Assembly (NCBI RefSeq): GCF_014205135.1
Contig: NZ_JACHMY010000001.1
Span: 4,154,001-4,218,000 of the forward strand
Direction of reading: 5' to 3'
Length of the DNA stretch: 64,000 nucleotides
From: Kribbella italica
Lineage (GTDB): Bacteria > Actinomycetota > Actinomycetes > Propionibacteriales > Kribbellaceae
The notes under the pieces were generated by a model. The model was given only the letters and a program-made list of their open reading frames with translations, was not told the DNA's origin and did not search any database. Shown piece by piece: positions 7,995 through 16,778 of this stretch (positions are counted from its first letter, which is position 1; each line of letters begins with the position of its first letter). Position numbers and translations under genes: made by a program.

Positions 7995-9389
7995 ATGAAG
8001 GTACTGATCGCCGGCGCCGGACCGACCGGACTCACGCTGGCCATCGACCTGGCCCGCCGCGGGATCGCCGTGCGGCTGGTCGACCAGGCCGCGGCGTACT
8101 TCGAGGGATCGCGCGGCGACGGGCTGCAGCCGCGGACGCTGGAGGTGTTCGAGGACCTCGGCGTGCTCGACGAGGTGCTGACCCAGGGCATCCCGGCCCC
8201 GGCGATGAAGGTGATCATCGACGGCCGATTCGTCCAGGAACGCCGGATGGCCCCGACCGTCGACCCGACCCCGGACGCGCCGTACCCGAACGCGCGGATG
8301 CTCGGCCAGTCCCGGATCGAGACCATCCTGCGTGCCAAGCTCTCGGAGTACGGCGTCCAGGTGGAGCTCGGCACCGGCCTCGAGACCTTCACCCAGACCC
8401 CCGACGCCGTGACCGCGCGGCTGTCCACCGGCGAGACCGTGACCGCCGACTATCTGGTCGGCGCGGACGGCGGCCGCAGCACGGTCCGCAAGACGCTCGG
8501 CATTCCCTTCGTCGGCACCACCGACGAGTCGATCCGGATGCTGCTCGGCGACGTCGCGGCCGACGGCCTCGACCACGACTTCGGGTACTGGTTCGCGCAC
8601 GGCACCAACCCGATGTTCGGGGTCATCCTGACCCCGCTGTCCGGCGGCGACCAGTTCCAGTTCGGTACGCCGCTCGACGACGACCACGTCGACCCGAGCC
8701 TGGAGACCCTGCAGGAGCTGGTCGACCGCTTCGCCGGCCCCGGCGTCGCGAAGCTTCGCGACCTGACCTGGTCGACGATCTGGCGGCCGAACATCCGGCT
8801 CGCCGAGCGGTTCCGCGACGGTCGCGTGTTCCTGGCCGGCGACGCGGCCCACGTGCACCCGCCGACCGGCGGCCAGGGCCTGAACACCGGCGTCCAGGAC
8901 GCGTACAACCTCGGCTGGAAACTTGCCAGCGGCAACGAAGAGCTACTAGCGACGTACGAGACCGAACGCTGGACGAACGCCGAGCGGGTGCTCGGGATCA
9001 GCACCGGCCTGATGAAGAAGTACCAGGACGGCGACGACCGCGCCCACGAACGCGGCCGCGACACCCAGCAGCTGGACATCACCTACCGCGACCTGGCCGA
9101 CCCCGCCGCCCTGACCACCGGCGACCGCGCACCGGACTCACCGCTCCTGGATGCCCAGGGCAACAAAACCAGACTCTTCGAACTTTACCGAGGCCCGCAC
9201 GAGACCCTGCTCCGCTTCAGCCCGACCGGCCCGTCCTACCACCCCCACACCATCGACATCACCCACACCCCGACCGGCAAGTCCTACGTCTCTCCCGAAG
9301 CCTTCACCTACTACGACGCCCACGACGGCGACGAGCTGCTGATCCGGCCCGACGGCTATGTCGGCCGGACCGAGCGCGCCCTACGATGA
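7995..9389 (+). CDS. FAD-dependent class A aromatic monooxygenase
   Basis: 464 residues with the p-hydroxybenzoate-hydroxylase fold. It has the dinucleotide motif GAGPTGLTLA at the N-terminus, the DG motif YLVGADGGRSTVRK, and the GD motif FLAGDAAHVHPPTGGQGLN that contacts FAD. A C-terminal thioredoxin-like tail (~residues 380-464) is as in phenol and rifampicin-type hydroxylases. It hydroxylates an aromatic substrate using NAD(P)H and O2; the substrate is unknown. ATG start with AAAGGGAG upstream. The divergent TetR gene and palindromic operator suggest it is induced by its substrate or a xenobiotic. A Nudix gene follows almost without gap. Confidence 0.92.
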   Translation: MKVLIAGAGPTGLTLAIDLARRGIAVRLVDQAAAYFEGSRGDGLQPRTLEVFEDLGVLDEVLTQGIPAPAMKVIIDGRFVQERRMAPTVDPTPDAPYPNARMLGQSRIETILRAKLSEYGVQVELGTGLETFTQTPDAVTARLSTGETVTADYLVGADGGRSTVRKTLGIPFVGTTDESIRMLLGDVAADGLDHDFGYWFAHGTNPMFGVILTPLSGGDQFQFGTPLDDDHVDPSLETLQELVDRFAGPGVAKLRDLTWSTIWRPNIRLAERFRDGRVFLAGDAAHVHPPTGGQGLNTGVQDAYNLGWKLASGNEELLATYETERWTNAERVLGISTGLMKKYQDGDDRAHERGRDTQQLDITYRDLADPAALTTGDRAPDSPLLDAQGNKTRLFELYRGPHETLLRFSPTGPSYHPHTIDITHTPTGKSYVSPEAFTYYDAHDGDELLIRPDGYVGRTERALR

Positions 9390-9393
9390 CCGG

Positions 9394-9834
9394 GTGCATT
9401 TCACGGAGTACCACACGCGGCTCGCGGCGTACGCGCTGATCGTCGACGAGAACGAGCGGATCCTGCTCACCTGGTTCAACGGCAACGACCGGAACGAGCC
9501 GTGCTGGTCGCTCCCCGGCGGCGGCGTCGAGTACGACGAGACCGTCGAGGACGGCGTTGTCCGCGAGGTCCTGGAGGAAACGGGTTACCAGGTCGTCCTC
9601 GGCGACCCACTGACGGTGCACTCGTTCACCGCACCGGGCGAACCGGACCGGCCGCTGCCGTACAAGTCGGTCCGGATCGTCTATCGCGGGACGATCACCG
9701 GCGGAACCCTCGGCACGCTCGAGATCGGCGGCACCACGGACTTCGCCGAGTGGAAGTCGCTCGACCTGGAGGGACCGCGCGCCGATATCGTCGACGTCGC
9801 GATCGCAGCCTGGCGGAGTCACCGCGCGCGGTAA
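9394..9834 (+). CDS. Nudix hydrolase
   Basis: 146 residues. The Nudix box is complete: GGGVEYDE, seven residues, then REVLEETGYQV, giving the metal-binding Glu residues. The enzyme would cleave a nucleoside diphosphate linked to some other group; the substrate is not predictable. The GTG at 9394 lies four bases after the monooxygenase stop, so translation is probably coupled. The 3' end overlaps the convergent FemX-like gene by 16 bases. Confidence 0.88.
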   Translation: MHFTEYHTRLAAYALIVDENERILLTWFNGNDRNEPCWSLPGGGVEYDETVEDGVVREVLEETGYQVVLGDPLTVHSFTAPGEPDRPLPYKSVRIVYRGTITGGTLGTLEIGGTTDFAEWKSLDLEGPRADIVDVAIAAWRSHRAR

Positions 9835-10958
9835 CGCCGCATCGCGTGGTGCAGCGTCTGGTTGACGACGCCGGGGAGAGTCAGTTCCCACTCCCCCAGC
9901 GTCTCGACCACGTCGCCGCCGGTCCCGAGCTTCCACCGCAGCAGGCCGAACTCGCGCCGCTCCGGATCGAGACAGTCCGAGATCCCCCGCATGTCGTAGT
10001 ACGCGGCACCGTGCCTGAACGCGTCCTGCATCATCCGCCACTGCAACGCGTGGCTCGGCCGGACGTCGCGCCGATGGCTCGCCGACGCGCCCGTCTGGTA
10101 CCAGACCCGGCGCCCGACCACGTTCATCGTGTGCGCGGCCAGCACTTCTCCCTCGTACGACGCCAGGTACAACCGCATCCGCCCGTCCGCCTCGGCGTTC
10201 AGCACGCGGTACTGGCGCTCGTAGTACCCCAGCGTCCGCCCGAGGCGGAAGCCGTTGCGCTGCTCGGTGGTCTGCAGCAACCCGTAGAACGTCGGCAGAT
10301 CACTCTCGTCACCGATCCGGGTCTCGATCCCGGAACGCACCGATTTCTTGAGGTTTCGCTGCCACTCGCTGTTCATCGCGGTGAGCACGCCGTCCAGCGA
10401 GGGCAGCGGGACCTGGAAGACGTACCGCGGCTGAGCATCCCCGCCGTCCTCGCACCGGCTCCACCCGAGCGTCCGCAGCCGATCGCTCACCGACGACCCC
10501 ACCGGCTCGACCAGATCAGGCAGCACGTCACCGATCCGCAGCGACGGACCGGCCGCCGCCTTCAACGTCGCCGCCTTCCACCGCCGCAGCTCAGGCGGCG
10601 GACCGACCCGTACGGCGAACGCGCCCGCCTCGACGAGGTGCTCGATCAGCGGCGTGAGCCACCGCTCCAGCGACGCGTCGGTCCAGTCGATGTCCGGTCC
10701 TTCGGGCAGGTAGGCGAAGGACCGCTTGAGACCGGGCACCGAGCGGTGCAGCACGAGCGCCGTACCGACGATCTCGTGGTCCGCGTCGCGCCAGGCGAGC
10801 AGCTCGGGCCGCCAGTCGGGCTTGACCTGCGCCCACGACGGGTTCTGCAGAAAGCTCCGGCCGCCGTACAGGTCGCCGGCGGCCAGGTACGTCATCGCGT
10901 CGACAGCTCCCACTGTCAGCCGGGTTTGTCGAGTCGGACTCAGAGTCGTCGCCAGCAC
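9819..10958 (-). CDS. FemX-like peptidyltransferase (lipid II aminoacyltransferase family)
   Basis: 379 residues with the twin GNAT fold of the FemABX family. N-terminal FLQNPSWAQVK and C-terminal YYDMRGISD...FGLLRWKLG are the family hallmarks. Family members transfer amino acids from aminoacyl-tRNA to the peptidoglycan stem peptide to build cross-bridges in the cytoplasm. The protein is shorter than staphylococcal FemA/B and lacks the coiled-coil arm. The GTG at 10958 is preferred because GGAGGTG lies five bases upstream. A single copy away from the division cluster could also serve resistance or self-protection; that is inference. Confidence 0.82.
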   Translation of the reverse strand: MLATTLSPTRQTRLTVGAVDAMTYLAAGDLYGGRSFLQNPSWAQVKPDWRPELLAWRDADHEIVGTALVLHRSVPGLKRSFAYLPEGPDIDWTDASLERWLTPLIEHLVEAGAFAVRVGPPPELRRWKAATLKAAAGPSLRIGDVLPDLVEPVGSSVSDRLRTLGWSRCEDGGDAQPRYVFQVPLPSLDGVLTAMNSEWQRNLKKSVRSGIETRIGDESDLPTFYGLLQTTEQRNGFRLGRTLGYYERQYRVLNAEADGRMRLYLASYEGEVLAAHTMNVVGRRVWYQTGASASHRRDVRPSHALQWRMMQDAFRHGAAYYDMRGISDCLDPERREFGLLRWKLGTGGDVVETLGEWELTLPGVVNQTLHHAMRRYRAR

Positions 10959-11076
10959 AAGGCACCTCCGGGTCGGCGTGATCGGATCCCTTACCCACAA
11001 AGACGTTGGCACCCCTCGGAAAAGTTCTGCCCGCCGTCAACTCTTCGACGCCACGAACCAACCGGAGTGTCACAGC

Positions 11077-12147
11077 TCAACTGAGACGGGTGATCCGATC
11101 CTCGATCCGGAACTGCACACCATCGGCCGCGGCCAGGTAGACGTCCTGGTCGAGCAGGTTGCCGTCGAGCCGGAGAAGCCCGCGCGGACTGCTGTAGAAC
11201 TGCCCGCTGCCCATCGCCGCGACGTCCGTGATGGCGACCGAGCCGGCCACCTCGCCCAGCCGGGCCAGGAAATGGATCGCCTCGTAACAGGACTCGCCCA
11301 CCGCGTTCAGAGCCGGAGCCCAGGCTCCGAAGCGCGCGTAGTAGTCGCGCGCGAACTCGCTGCTCTCGACCGTCGCCAGGCCGTCGAAGTACGCCGCGGC
11401 GGCGTACAGGCCGTGGTTCGCGGCGGCGCCGGCACCCAGCAAGGTGTTCTCCTCGACCGCCGGGCTCAGCCGGACGAGTCGCTCACTCAGCCCGGCCCGT
11501 GCGAACTGGCGGCTGAAGTGCACGGCGTCCTGGCCCATCAGCAGCATGATCACGCCGTCCGCCGCACTGCGGCCGAGCGCGCGCAGGACGGTACTGAAGT
11601 CCGTCGTGCCGAGTGGGACGTACGACGTACCAATGATCTCGGATCCTGAGCCCTGTAAGGCCGAAGTCGCCACTCCGCCGGTCACCCGTGGGTACACGTA
11701 GTCGTTGCCGACCGCCACCCATCGCCGGACGCCGTACTGGTCGCGCAACCAATGGGCCGCGGGCAACAACTGGTTGACCGGGCGTTCCCCGAGCATGAAG
11801 AGACCCGGCGTGTTATCGCGACCCTCGTGCATCGCCGCGAACGCGTAGACGACCCGGCCGCCGATCCGCTGCGTGAGAGCGACGCGTACGGCGGAGATGT
11901 GCCAGCCGGCGACGGCGTCGACCCGGCCGGTGTCGACCAGCCGGCCGACCTCCTCGGCGACCACCGCGGGCGCGCGCCCGGCGTCCACGTGAAGCAGCTC
12001 GACCCGGCGGCCGGCGATCCCGTTGCGCGCGTTGAGCTGCTCGACCGCGAGCTGCCCGCAGGCCAGGCAGGACGGGCCGTAGATCCCGGTCGGCCCTTGG
12101 CGCGGCACGACGAAGGCGATCGAGATCACCTCCGCGGAGCCTGGCAT
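11077..12147 (-). CDS. AmiC-like cytoplasmic ligand-binding protein (Peripla_BP_6 fold)
   Basis: 356 residues resembling the short-chain amide/urea receptor family (AmiC, FmdD, UrtA). It starts IAFVVPRQGPTGIYGPSC, with FAAMHEGRDN and later GTTDFSTVLRAL, as in two-lobed receptors. There is no signal peptide or lipobox, so it probably stays in the cytoplasm like AmiC, the amide sensor that controls AmiR in Pseudomonas. It is divergent from a MarR gene followed by an NCS1 permease and the urease operon. A role sensing urea, amides or a purine breakdown product for this block fits. No AmiR-type antiterminator is adjacent. Confidence 0.75.
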   Translation of the reverse strand: MPGSAEVISIAFVVPRQGPTGIYGPSCLACGQLAVEQLNARNGIAGRRVELLHVDAGRAPAVVAEEVGRLVDTGRVDAVAGWHISAVRVALTQRIGGRVVYAFAAMHEGRDNTPGLFMLGERPVNQLLPAAHWLRDQYGVRRWVAVGNDYVYPRVTGGVATSALQGSGSEIIGTSYVPLGTTDFSTVLRALGRSAADGVIMLLMGQDAVHFSRQFARAGLSERLVRLSPAVEENTLLGAGAAANHGLYAAAAYFDGLATVESSEFARDYYARFGAWAPALNAVGESCYEAIHFLARLGEVAGSVAITDVAAMGSGQFYSSPRGLLRLDGNLLDQDVYLAAADGVQFRIEDRITRLS

Positions 12148-12268
12148 GCCGACCAGTGTGGGCCAACGGGCCCCGGTTCTCCGAGCGCTGGGCTATATTC
12201 ACCGCAGGGTGAGACGCCGCTCGCCGCGGTGTCGCCGCCGTACCGGCGACAACGACCCGGGGAGGAAC

Positions 12269-12649
12269 ATGTCGACCAGCCTGCTCCTCCTGCTCAAGCA
12301 GGCCGAGCGCCGGATCGAGCTCGGACTGCTGCCGGAGCTGGACGAGTTCGAGCTGACGATCGAGCAGTGGCGGGTGATGTCGGCACTGCACGCGGAGCCG
12401 GGCCTGCCGATGACGACGCTCGCCGAGACCGCCGTCCTGCCGCCCGCGAGTCTCACCCGGCAGGTCGACAAGCTGGTCGAGCGCGGGCTGGTGCTGCGCC
12501 GGGTCCACCCTGAGGACAAGCGGCGCATCGTGACCGCGTTGTCGCCGGTCGGTGCGACCGTCGCGGCCCGGGTGCGCGGCGCGGAGCGCCGGGTCGAGCG
12601 TGAACTGGACGTCGCCGGTTTGCTTCCAGATGGAAATACAAGAACGTAG
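12269..12649 (+). CDS. MarR-family regulator
   Basis: 126 residues with the winged helix of MarR proteins (MTTLAETAVLPPASLTRQVDKLVERGLV, then the wing HPEDKRRIVTALS). The ATG at 12269 has GGGGAGGAAC directly upstream; a TATATT element at 12194-12199 is a likely -10. It is shorter than most MarR proteins (140-160), lacking part of the C-terminal dimerisation helix. It is placed at the head of the permease-urease run and divergent from the AmiC-like gene, so it is the obvious candidate regulator of both. Confidence 0.85.
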   Translation: MSTSLLLLLKQAERRIELGLLPELDEFELTIEQWRVMSALHAEPGLPMTTLAETAVLPPASLTRQVDKLVERGLVLRRVHPEDKRRIVTALSPVGATVAARVRGAERRVERELDVAGLLPDGNTRT

Positions 12650-12748
12650 CGGTTGCGTCATCTGCCGGTAACAGACGGTTCCTAGGTTCCTTCCATTCGG
12701 GTGCATCGACTGCACCACCCGCCTGAAGGTGCCCGCCAGGAGTTCGTG

Positions 12749-14395
12749 ATGACCGTTGAACCCTCGCTCGACCAGCGCACTGATCCACCCGCTCCCAGTA
12801 CGGCGACCCGCGAGACGCTCGAGGACTACACGCTGCGGTTCGCCCCGCGCAGCTACCGCAAGTGGTCGACCGGCGTGGTCGGTGTCTCCGCGCTCGGCGG
12901 GATCGCCTACCTGGCCGACTTCGCCATCGGCGCCAACATCGGCATCTCGTACGGCACGACGAACGCGCTGTGGGGCATCGCGATCTTCGCCGTGGTGATC
13001 TTCGCGACCGGCCTGCCACTGGCGTACTACGCGGCGCGCTACAACGTCGACCTCGACCTGATCACCCGGGGCAGCGGCTTCGGGTACTACGGATCGGTGG
13101 TGACGAACGTGATCTTCGCGTCGTTCACCTTCATCTTCTTCGCCCTCGAGGGCTCGATCATGGCGCAGGGGCTGGAGCTCGGACTCGGCGTTCCCCTCTG
13201 GCTCGGGTACGCCGTGTCGACGCTGGTGATCTTCCCGCTGGTGATCTACGGGATGAAGGTGCTGTCGACGCTGCAGGTCTGGACGACGCCGTTGTGGCTG
13301 GTGCTGATGGTGCTGCCGTTCGTGTACCTGGTCGTCTCGCACCCGGAGTCGGTGTCGTCGTTCTTCGCCTACCAAGGCGAGAACGGGCAGGGCGCGACCG
13401 ACGTCGGATCGATGCTGCTCGCCGCCGGCGTTTGCCTGTCGCTGATCGCGCAGATCGCCGAGCAGATCGACTACCTGCGCTTCATGCCGCCGAAGACGCC
13501 GGAGAACTCGCGCCGCTGGTGGTCGGCGATGCTGCTGGCGGGACCGGGCTGGGTGATCTTCGGCGCGCTGAAGCAGGCGATCGGGCTGTTCCTGGCCGTC
13601 TACCTGATCGCGAACGTCGCCGACGGCGCGTCGGTCGCGAACGAGCCGGTGCACCAGTTCCTGGAGATCTACAACGGATTCCTGCCGGGCTGGCTCGCGA
13701 TGACGCTGGCCGTCGTACTCGTTGTCATCAGCCAGATCAAGATCAACGTCACCAACGCCTACTCCGGCTCGCTCGCCTGGACGAACTCCTACACGCGACT
13801 GACCCGGCACTACCCCGGCCGGCTGGTCTTCCTCGGCCTCAACCTGCTGATCGCGCTGGTGCTGATGGAGGCGAACATGTTCGACTTCCTCAACACCATC
13901 CTCGGCTTCTACGCCAACTGCGGCATCGCCTGGATCGTGGTCGTTGCCTCCGACATCGTCTTCAACAAGTACCTGCTGAAGCTCTCGCCGCTGCGGCCGG
14001 AGTTCCGCCGGGGGATGCTGTACGCCGTCAACCCGGTCGGCTTCGTCTCGATGGCGGTCGCCGCGGGGGTCTCGATCCTGGTCTTCTTCGGGGGGCTCGG
14101 CTCTGCGATCAGGCCGTACTCGCCGTTGGTCGCGATCGGTCTGGCGCTCGTGCTGCCGCCTCTGCTGGCTGTCGCGACCGGCGGACGGTACTACTTGCGC
14201 CGTACCGACGACGGCATCGAACTCCCGATGCTCGACGAGCACGGGAACCCGTCGGGCGCCGTACTGACCTGTCATGTCTGCCGGCAGGACTACGAACGGC
14301 CCGACATGGCGGCCTGTGCGACGCACGATGCGTACGTCTGCTCGCTGTGCCTGAGCACGGACAAGGTCGCCGATCACGTCCTGCCCGCTTCATGA
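12749..14395 (+). CDS. NCS1-family nucleobase/allantoin-type permease with Cys-rich C-terminal tail
   Basis: 548 residues with about 12 membrane helices and NCS1 features (YALxF-like N-terminus, RGSGFGYYGS, NAYSGSLAWTNSY). It would import a purine, pyrimidine, allantoin or related nitrogen compound with a cation. The cytoplasmic C-terminus carries C508-x2-C511, C523, C531-x2-C534, the layout of a small zinc-binding module. ATG at 12749 with CAGGAG upstream. The stop overlaps the ureA start (ATGA), so it is translationally coupled to urease, suggesting the imported compound ultimately yields urea. Confidence 0.9.
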   Translation: MTVEPSLDQRTDPPAPSTATRETLEDYTLRFAPRSYRKWSTGVVGVSALGGIAYLADFAIGANIGISYGTTNALWGIAIFAVVIFATGLPLAYYAARYNVDLDLITRGSGFGYYGSVVTNVIFASFTFIFFALEGSIMAQGLELGLGVPLWLGYAVSTLVIFPLVIYGMKVLSTLQVWTTPLWLVLMVLPFVYLVVSHPESVSSFFAYQGENGQGATDVGSMLLAAGVCLSLIAQIAEQIDYLRFMPPKTPENSRRWWSAMLLAGPGWVIFGALKQAIGLFLAVYLIANVADGASVANEPVHQFLEIYNGFLPGWLAMTLAVVLVVISQIKINVTNAYSGSLAWTNSYTRLTRHYPGRLVFLGLNLLIALVLMEANMFDFLNTILGFYANCGIAWIVVVASDIVFNKYLLKLSPLRPEFRRGMLYAVNPVGFVSMAVAAGVSILVFFGGLGSAIRPYSPLVAIGLALVLPPLLAVATGGRYYLRRTDDGIELPMLDEHGNPSGAVLTCHVCRQDYERPDMAACATHDAYVCSLCLSTDKVADHVLPAS

Positions 14396-14694
14396 ACTTC
14401 ACTCCCGGCGAGGTCGAGAAGCTCCTGCTGTCGGTCGCGGGCATGGTCGCCCGCGACCGGCTGTCGCGAGGAGTCCTCCTCAACCACCCGGAAGCCGTAG
14501 CCCTCCTCAGCACCTGGGTGATCGAACGAGCCCGCGAAGGCGCGCTGGTCGCCGACCTGATGGAAACCGGACGGACAGTGCTGTCCCGCTCGGACGTGAT
14601 GGAGGGCGTGGCCGACCTGCTGCACGACGTCCAGGTCGAAGCGACGTTCCCCGACGGCCGCAAGCTCGTGACCATCCACCACCCGATCATCTGA
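14392..14694 (+). CDS. ureA: Urease gamma subunit
   Basis: 100 residues matching UreA full length: MNFTPGEVEKLLLSVAGMVA, LNHPEAVALLS, VMEGVADLLHDVQVEATFPDG and the terminal IHHPI. The subunit is part of the (UreABC)3 nickel enzyme that hydrolyses urea to ammonia and carbamate in the cytoplasm. The start overlaps the permease stop by ATGA. First gene of a compact ureABCFGD operon. Confidence 0.97.
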   Translation: MNFTPGEVEKLLLSVAGMVARDRLSRGVLLNHPEAVALLSTWVIERAREGALVADLMETGRTVLSRSDVMEGVADLLHDVQVEATFPDGRKLVTIHHPII

Positions 14695-14704
14695 GGAGCT
14701 GCCC

Positions 14705-15019
14705 ATGTCAGCTGAAGGCCCTGGAGCCGTCCGGGTTGCTCCCGGCACCATCGAACTGAACGCCGACCGGACGCCGTCCGAGCGGCTGCGGCTGGTGATC
14801 CTCAACACCGGCGATCGTCCGGTGCAGATCGGTTCGCACCTGCATCTTCCTGATGCGAACTCCGCACTTGCCTTCGATCGGGAGGCCGCTGAGGGGTTCC
14901 GGCTGGACATTCCTGCCGGTACTTCGCAGCGTTTCGAACCTGGAGCCTCGCGTGAGGTCGCCGCGGTGAGCCTCCGCGGGCGACGCGTCGTACCGGGTCT
15001 GCAGGTGAAGCATGGTTGA
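14705..15019 (+). CDS. ureB: Urease beta subunit
   Basis: 104 residues with the UreB beta-sandwich core: GTIELNADRTPSERLRLVILNTGDRPVQIGSHLH and the conserved RLDIPAGTSQRFEPG. It starts ten bases after ureA, behind a GAGGAG ribosome site, and overlaps ureC by eight bases. The SHLHLPDAN segment differs slightly from the usual SHYHFFEVN but keeps its position. Confidence 0.96.
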   Translation: MSAEGPGAVRVAPGTIELNADRTPSERLRLVILNTGDRPVQIGSHLHLPDANSALAFDREAAEGFRLDIPAGTSQRFEPGASREVAAVSLRGRRVVPGLQVKHG

Positions 15020-16778
15020 GATCTCGCGTGCGGCGTACGCCGCCTTGTACGGGCCGACCGTCGGCGACCAGGTGCGGTTGGGCGACACCGACCTGTGGGT
15101 GGAGGTGGAACGCGACCTGACCGTCGGCGGGGAGGAGGTGGTCTTCGGCGGCGGGAAGTCGATCCGCGAGTCGATGGGCCAGGGGACGACCACCCGCGCC
15201 GAGGGCGCGCCGGACACGGTGATCACCAACGTGCTGGTGATCGACTGGTGGGGCATCGTCCGCGCGGACGTCGGTCTGCGGGACGGGAAGATCGTCGCGC
15301 TCGGCAAGGCGGGCAACCCGGACATTGCCGACGGCATCCACCCCGACCTGCGCATCGGCCCGTCGACCGACGTGATCGCGGGCGAAGGGCGGATCCTGAC
15401 CGCCGGCGGGATCGACTCGCACGTCCACCTGCTCTCGCCGTCGCAGCTGCACGAGGCCAGCGCATCCGGAATCACCACGATCGTCGGCGGTGGGACCGGG
15501 CCGAGCGAGGGCTCCAAGGCGACGACTGTCACGCCCGGCGCCTGGCACCTCCAGCAACTGCATCGCGCCCTCGACGACTTCCCGCTCAACGTGCTACTGC
15601 TCGGCAAAGGAAACACCGTCAGCGCCGAAGGCCTCGCCGAACAAGCACTCGCCGGGGCTGCCGGTTACAAGGTCCACGAGGACTGGGGATCGACGCCCGC
15701 CGCGATCGACGCCGCCCTGCGAGCCGCCGACGACTGGGGGCTCCAGGTCGCGCTGCACGCCGACTCGCTGAACGAAGCCGGCTTCGTCGAATCCACCCTC
15801 GCGGCGATCGCCGGGCGCTCCATCCACGCGTTCCACGTCGAGGGCGCCGGCGGCGGGCACGCACCCGACATCCTCTCCATCGCCGCGCACCCGCACGTCA
15901 TCCCCGGTTCGACCAACCCGACGCTCCCCCACACCGTCAACACCGTCGCCGAACACCTCGACATGCTGATGGTCTGCCACCACCTCAACCCCGAGTTCCC
16001 CGAGGACCTCGCCTTCGCCGAGTCCCGCATCCGCGCCACCACCATCGCCGCCGAGGACGTCCTGCACGACCTCGGCGCCCTGTCGATCACCTCGTCCGAC
16101 GCCCAGGCGATGGGCCGCATCGGCGAGGTCATCACGCGGACCTGGCAGGTAGCCCACGTGATGAAACTCCGCCGGGGGCACCTGGACGCCGGTGGCCCGC
16201 CGGACCTCGGCCCCGCCGACCCGACGGGCGGCGGCGCCGGCGTGGCGCTGATCGGCTCGCTGGCGGACAACGATCGCGTGCGGCGATATGTCGCCAAATA
16301 CACCATCAATCCGGCAATTGCCCACGGAATCGACTACCTGGTGGGGTCGGTGGAACCAGGCAAGCTCGCCGACCTGGCGTTGTGGGAGCCCGCGTTCTTC
16401 GGCGTCCGGCCGGCACTGGTGATCAAGGGCGGGACGATCGCCTGGGCCGCGCTCGGCGATCCGAACGCCTCGATCCCGACGCCGCAGCCGGTGCTGATGC
16501 GGCCGGCGTTCGGGGACGCGATCGGCGCGCGGACGTCGTACTCGTTCGTCGCTCCGGCTGCGCTCGAGAACGGCCTGGCCGAGCGCCTCGAACTCCGGCG
16601 CGAACTGCTCGCCGTACGCCCGACGCGCGACGTCGGCAAGGCGCAGCTGAAGAACAACGACGCCCTGCCGTCGATCGAGATCGATCCGGAGACGTTCGCG
16701 ATCACCGTCGACGGCGGTCTGATCGAGCCCGCCCCGGCCGACCGGTTGCCACTGGCCCAGCTGTACCAGATGTTCTGA
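15012..16778 (+). CDS. ureC: Urease alpha (catalytic) subunit
   Basis: 588 residues. All nickel-site and catalytic residues are visible: H137 and H139 (SHVHLL), carbamylated K220 (GYKVHEDWG), the His pairs in LHADSLNEAG and HAFHVEGAGGGHAPD, flap C322-H323 (VCHHLN) and D363 (SSDAQAMGR). These sit at +3 relative to Klebsiella numbering. The protein is about 20 residues longer than usual because residues ~390-418 replace a short loop with a Gly/Pro-rich insert. Overlaps ureB by eight bases and ureF by one (TGATG). Active enzyme expected. Confidence 0.97.
   Translation: MVEISRAAYAALYGPTVGDQVRLGDTDLWVEVERDLTVGGEEVVFGGGKSIRESMGQGTTTRAEGAPDTVITNVLVIDWWGIVRADVGLRDGKIVALGKAGNPDIADGIHPDLRIGPSTDVIAGEGRILTAGGIDSHVHLLSPSQLHEASASGITTIVGGGTGPSEGSKATTVTPGAWHLQQLHRALDDFPLNVLLLGKGNTVSAEGLAEQALAGAAGYKVHEDWGSTPAAIDAALRAADDWGLQVALHADSLNEAGFVESTLAAIAGRSIHAFHVEGAGGGHAPDILSIAAHPHVIPGSTNPTLPHTVNTVAEHLDMLMVCHHLNPEFPEDLAFAESRIRATTIAAEDVLHDLGALSITSSDAQAMGRIGEVITRTWQVAHVMKLRRGHLDAGGPPDLGPADPTGGGAGVALIGSLADNDRVRRYVAKYTINPAIAHGIDYLVGSVEPGKLADLALWEPAFFGVRPALVIKGGTIAWAALGDPNASIPTPQPVLMRPAFGDAIGARTSYSFVAPAALENGLAERLELRRELLAVRPTRDVGKAQLKNNDALPSIEIDPETFAITVDGGLIEPAPADRLPLAQLYQMF

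Noticed and set aside
12660..12745. CCTAGGTTCC upstream of the permease recalls the start of the ykkC guanidine-I riboswitch
   Set aside because: The essential GGTCCGAGAG-like and later conserved blocks are missing and no matching stems could be drawn.
11813..14377. Very long minus-strand open frame (854 codons) across the MarR, permease and AmiC-like genes
   Set aside because: Composition is Arg/Gln/His-rich nonsense typical of GC-rich shadow frames; the genes on the other reading frames have clear domains.
15095..16775. Long plus-strand open frame over ureC
   Set aside because: Arg/Pro-rich shadow of ureC; only its last part (16778-17455) is real and is ureF.
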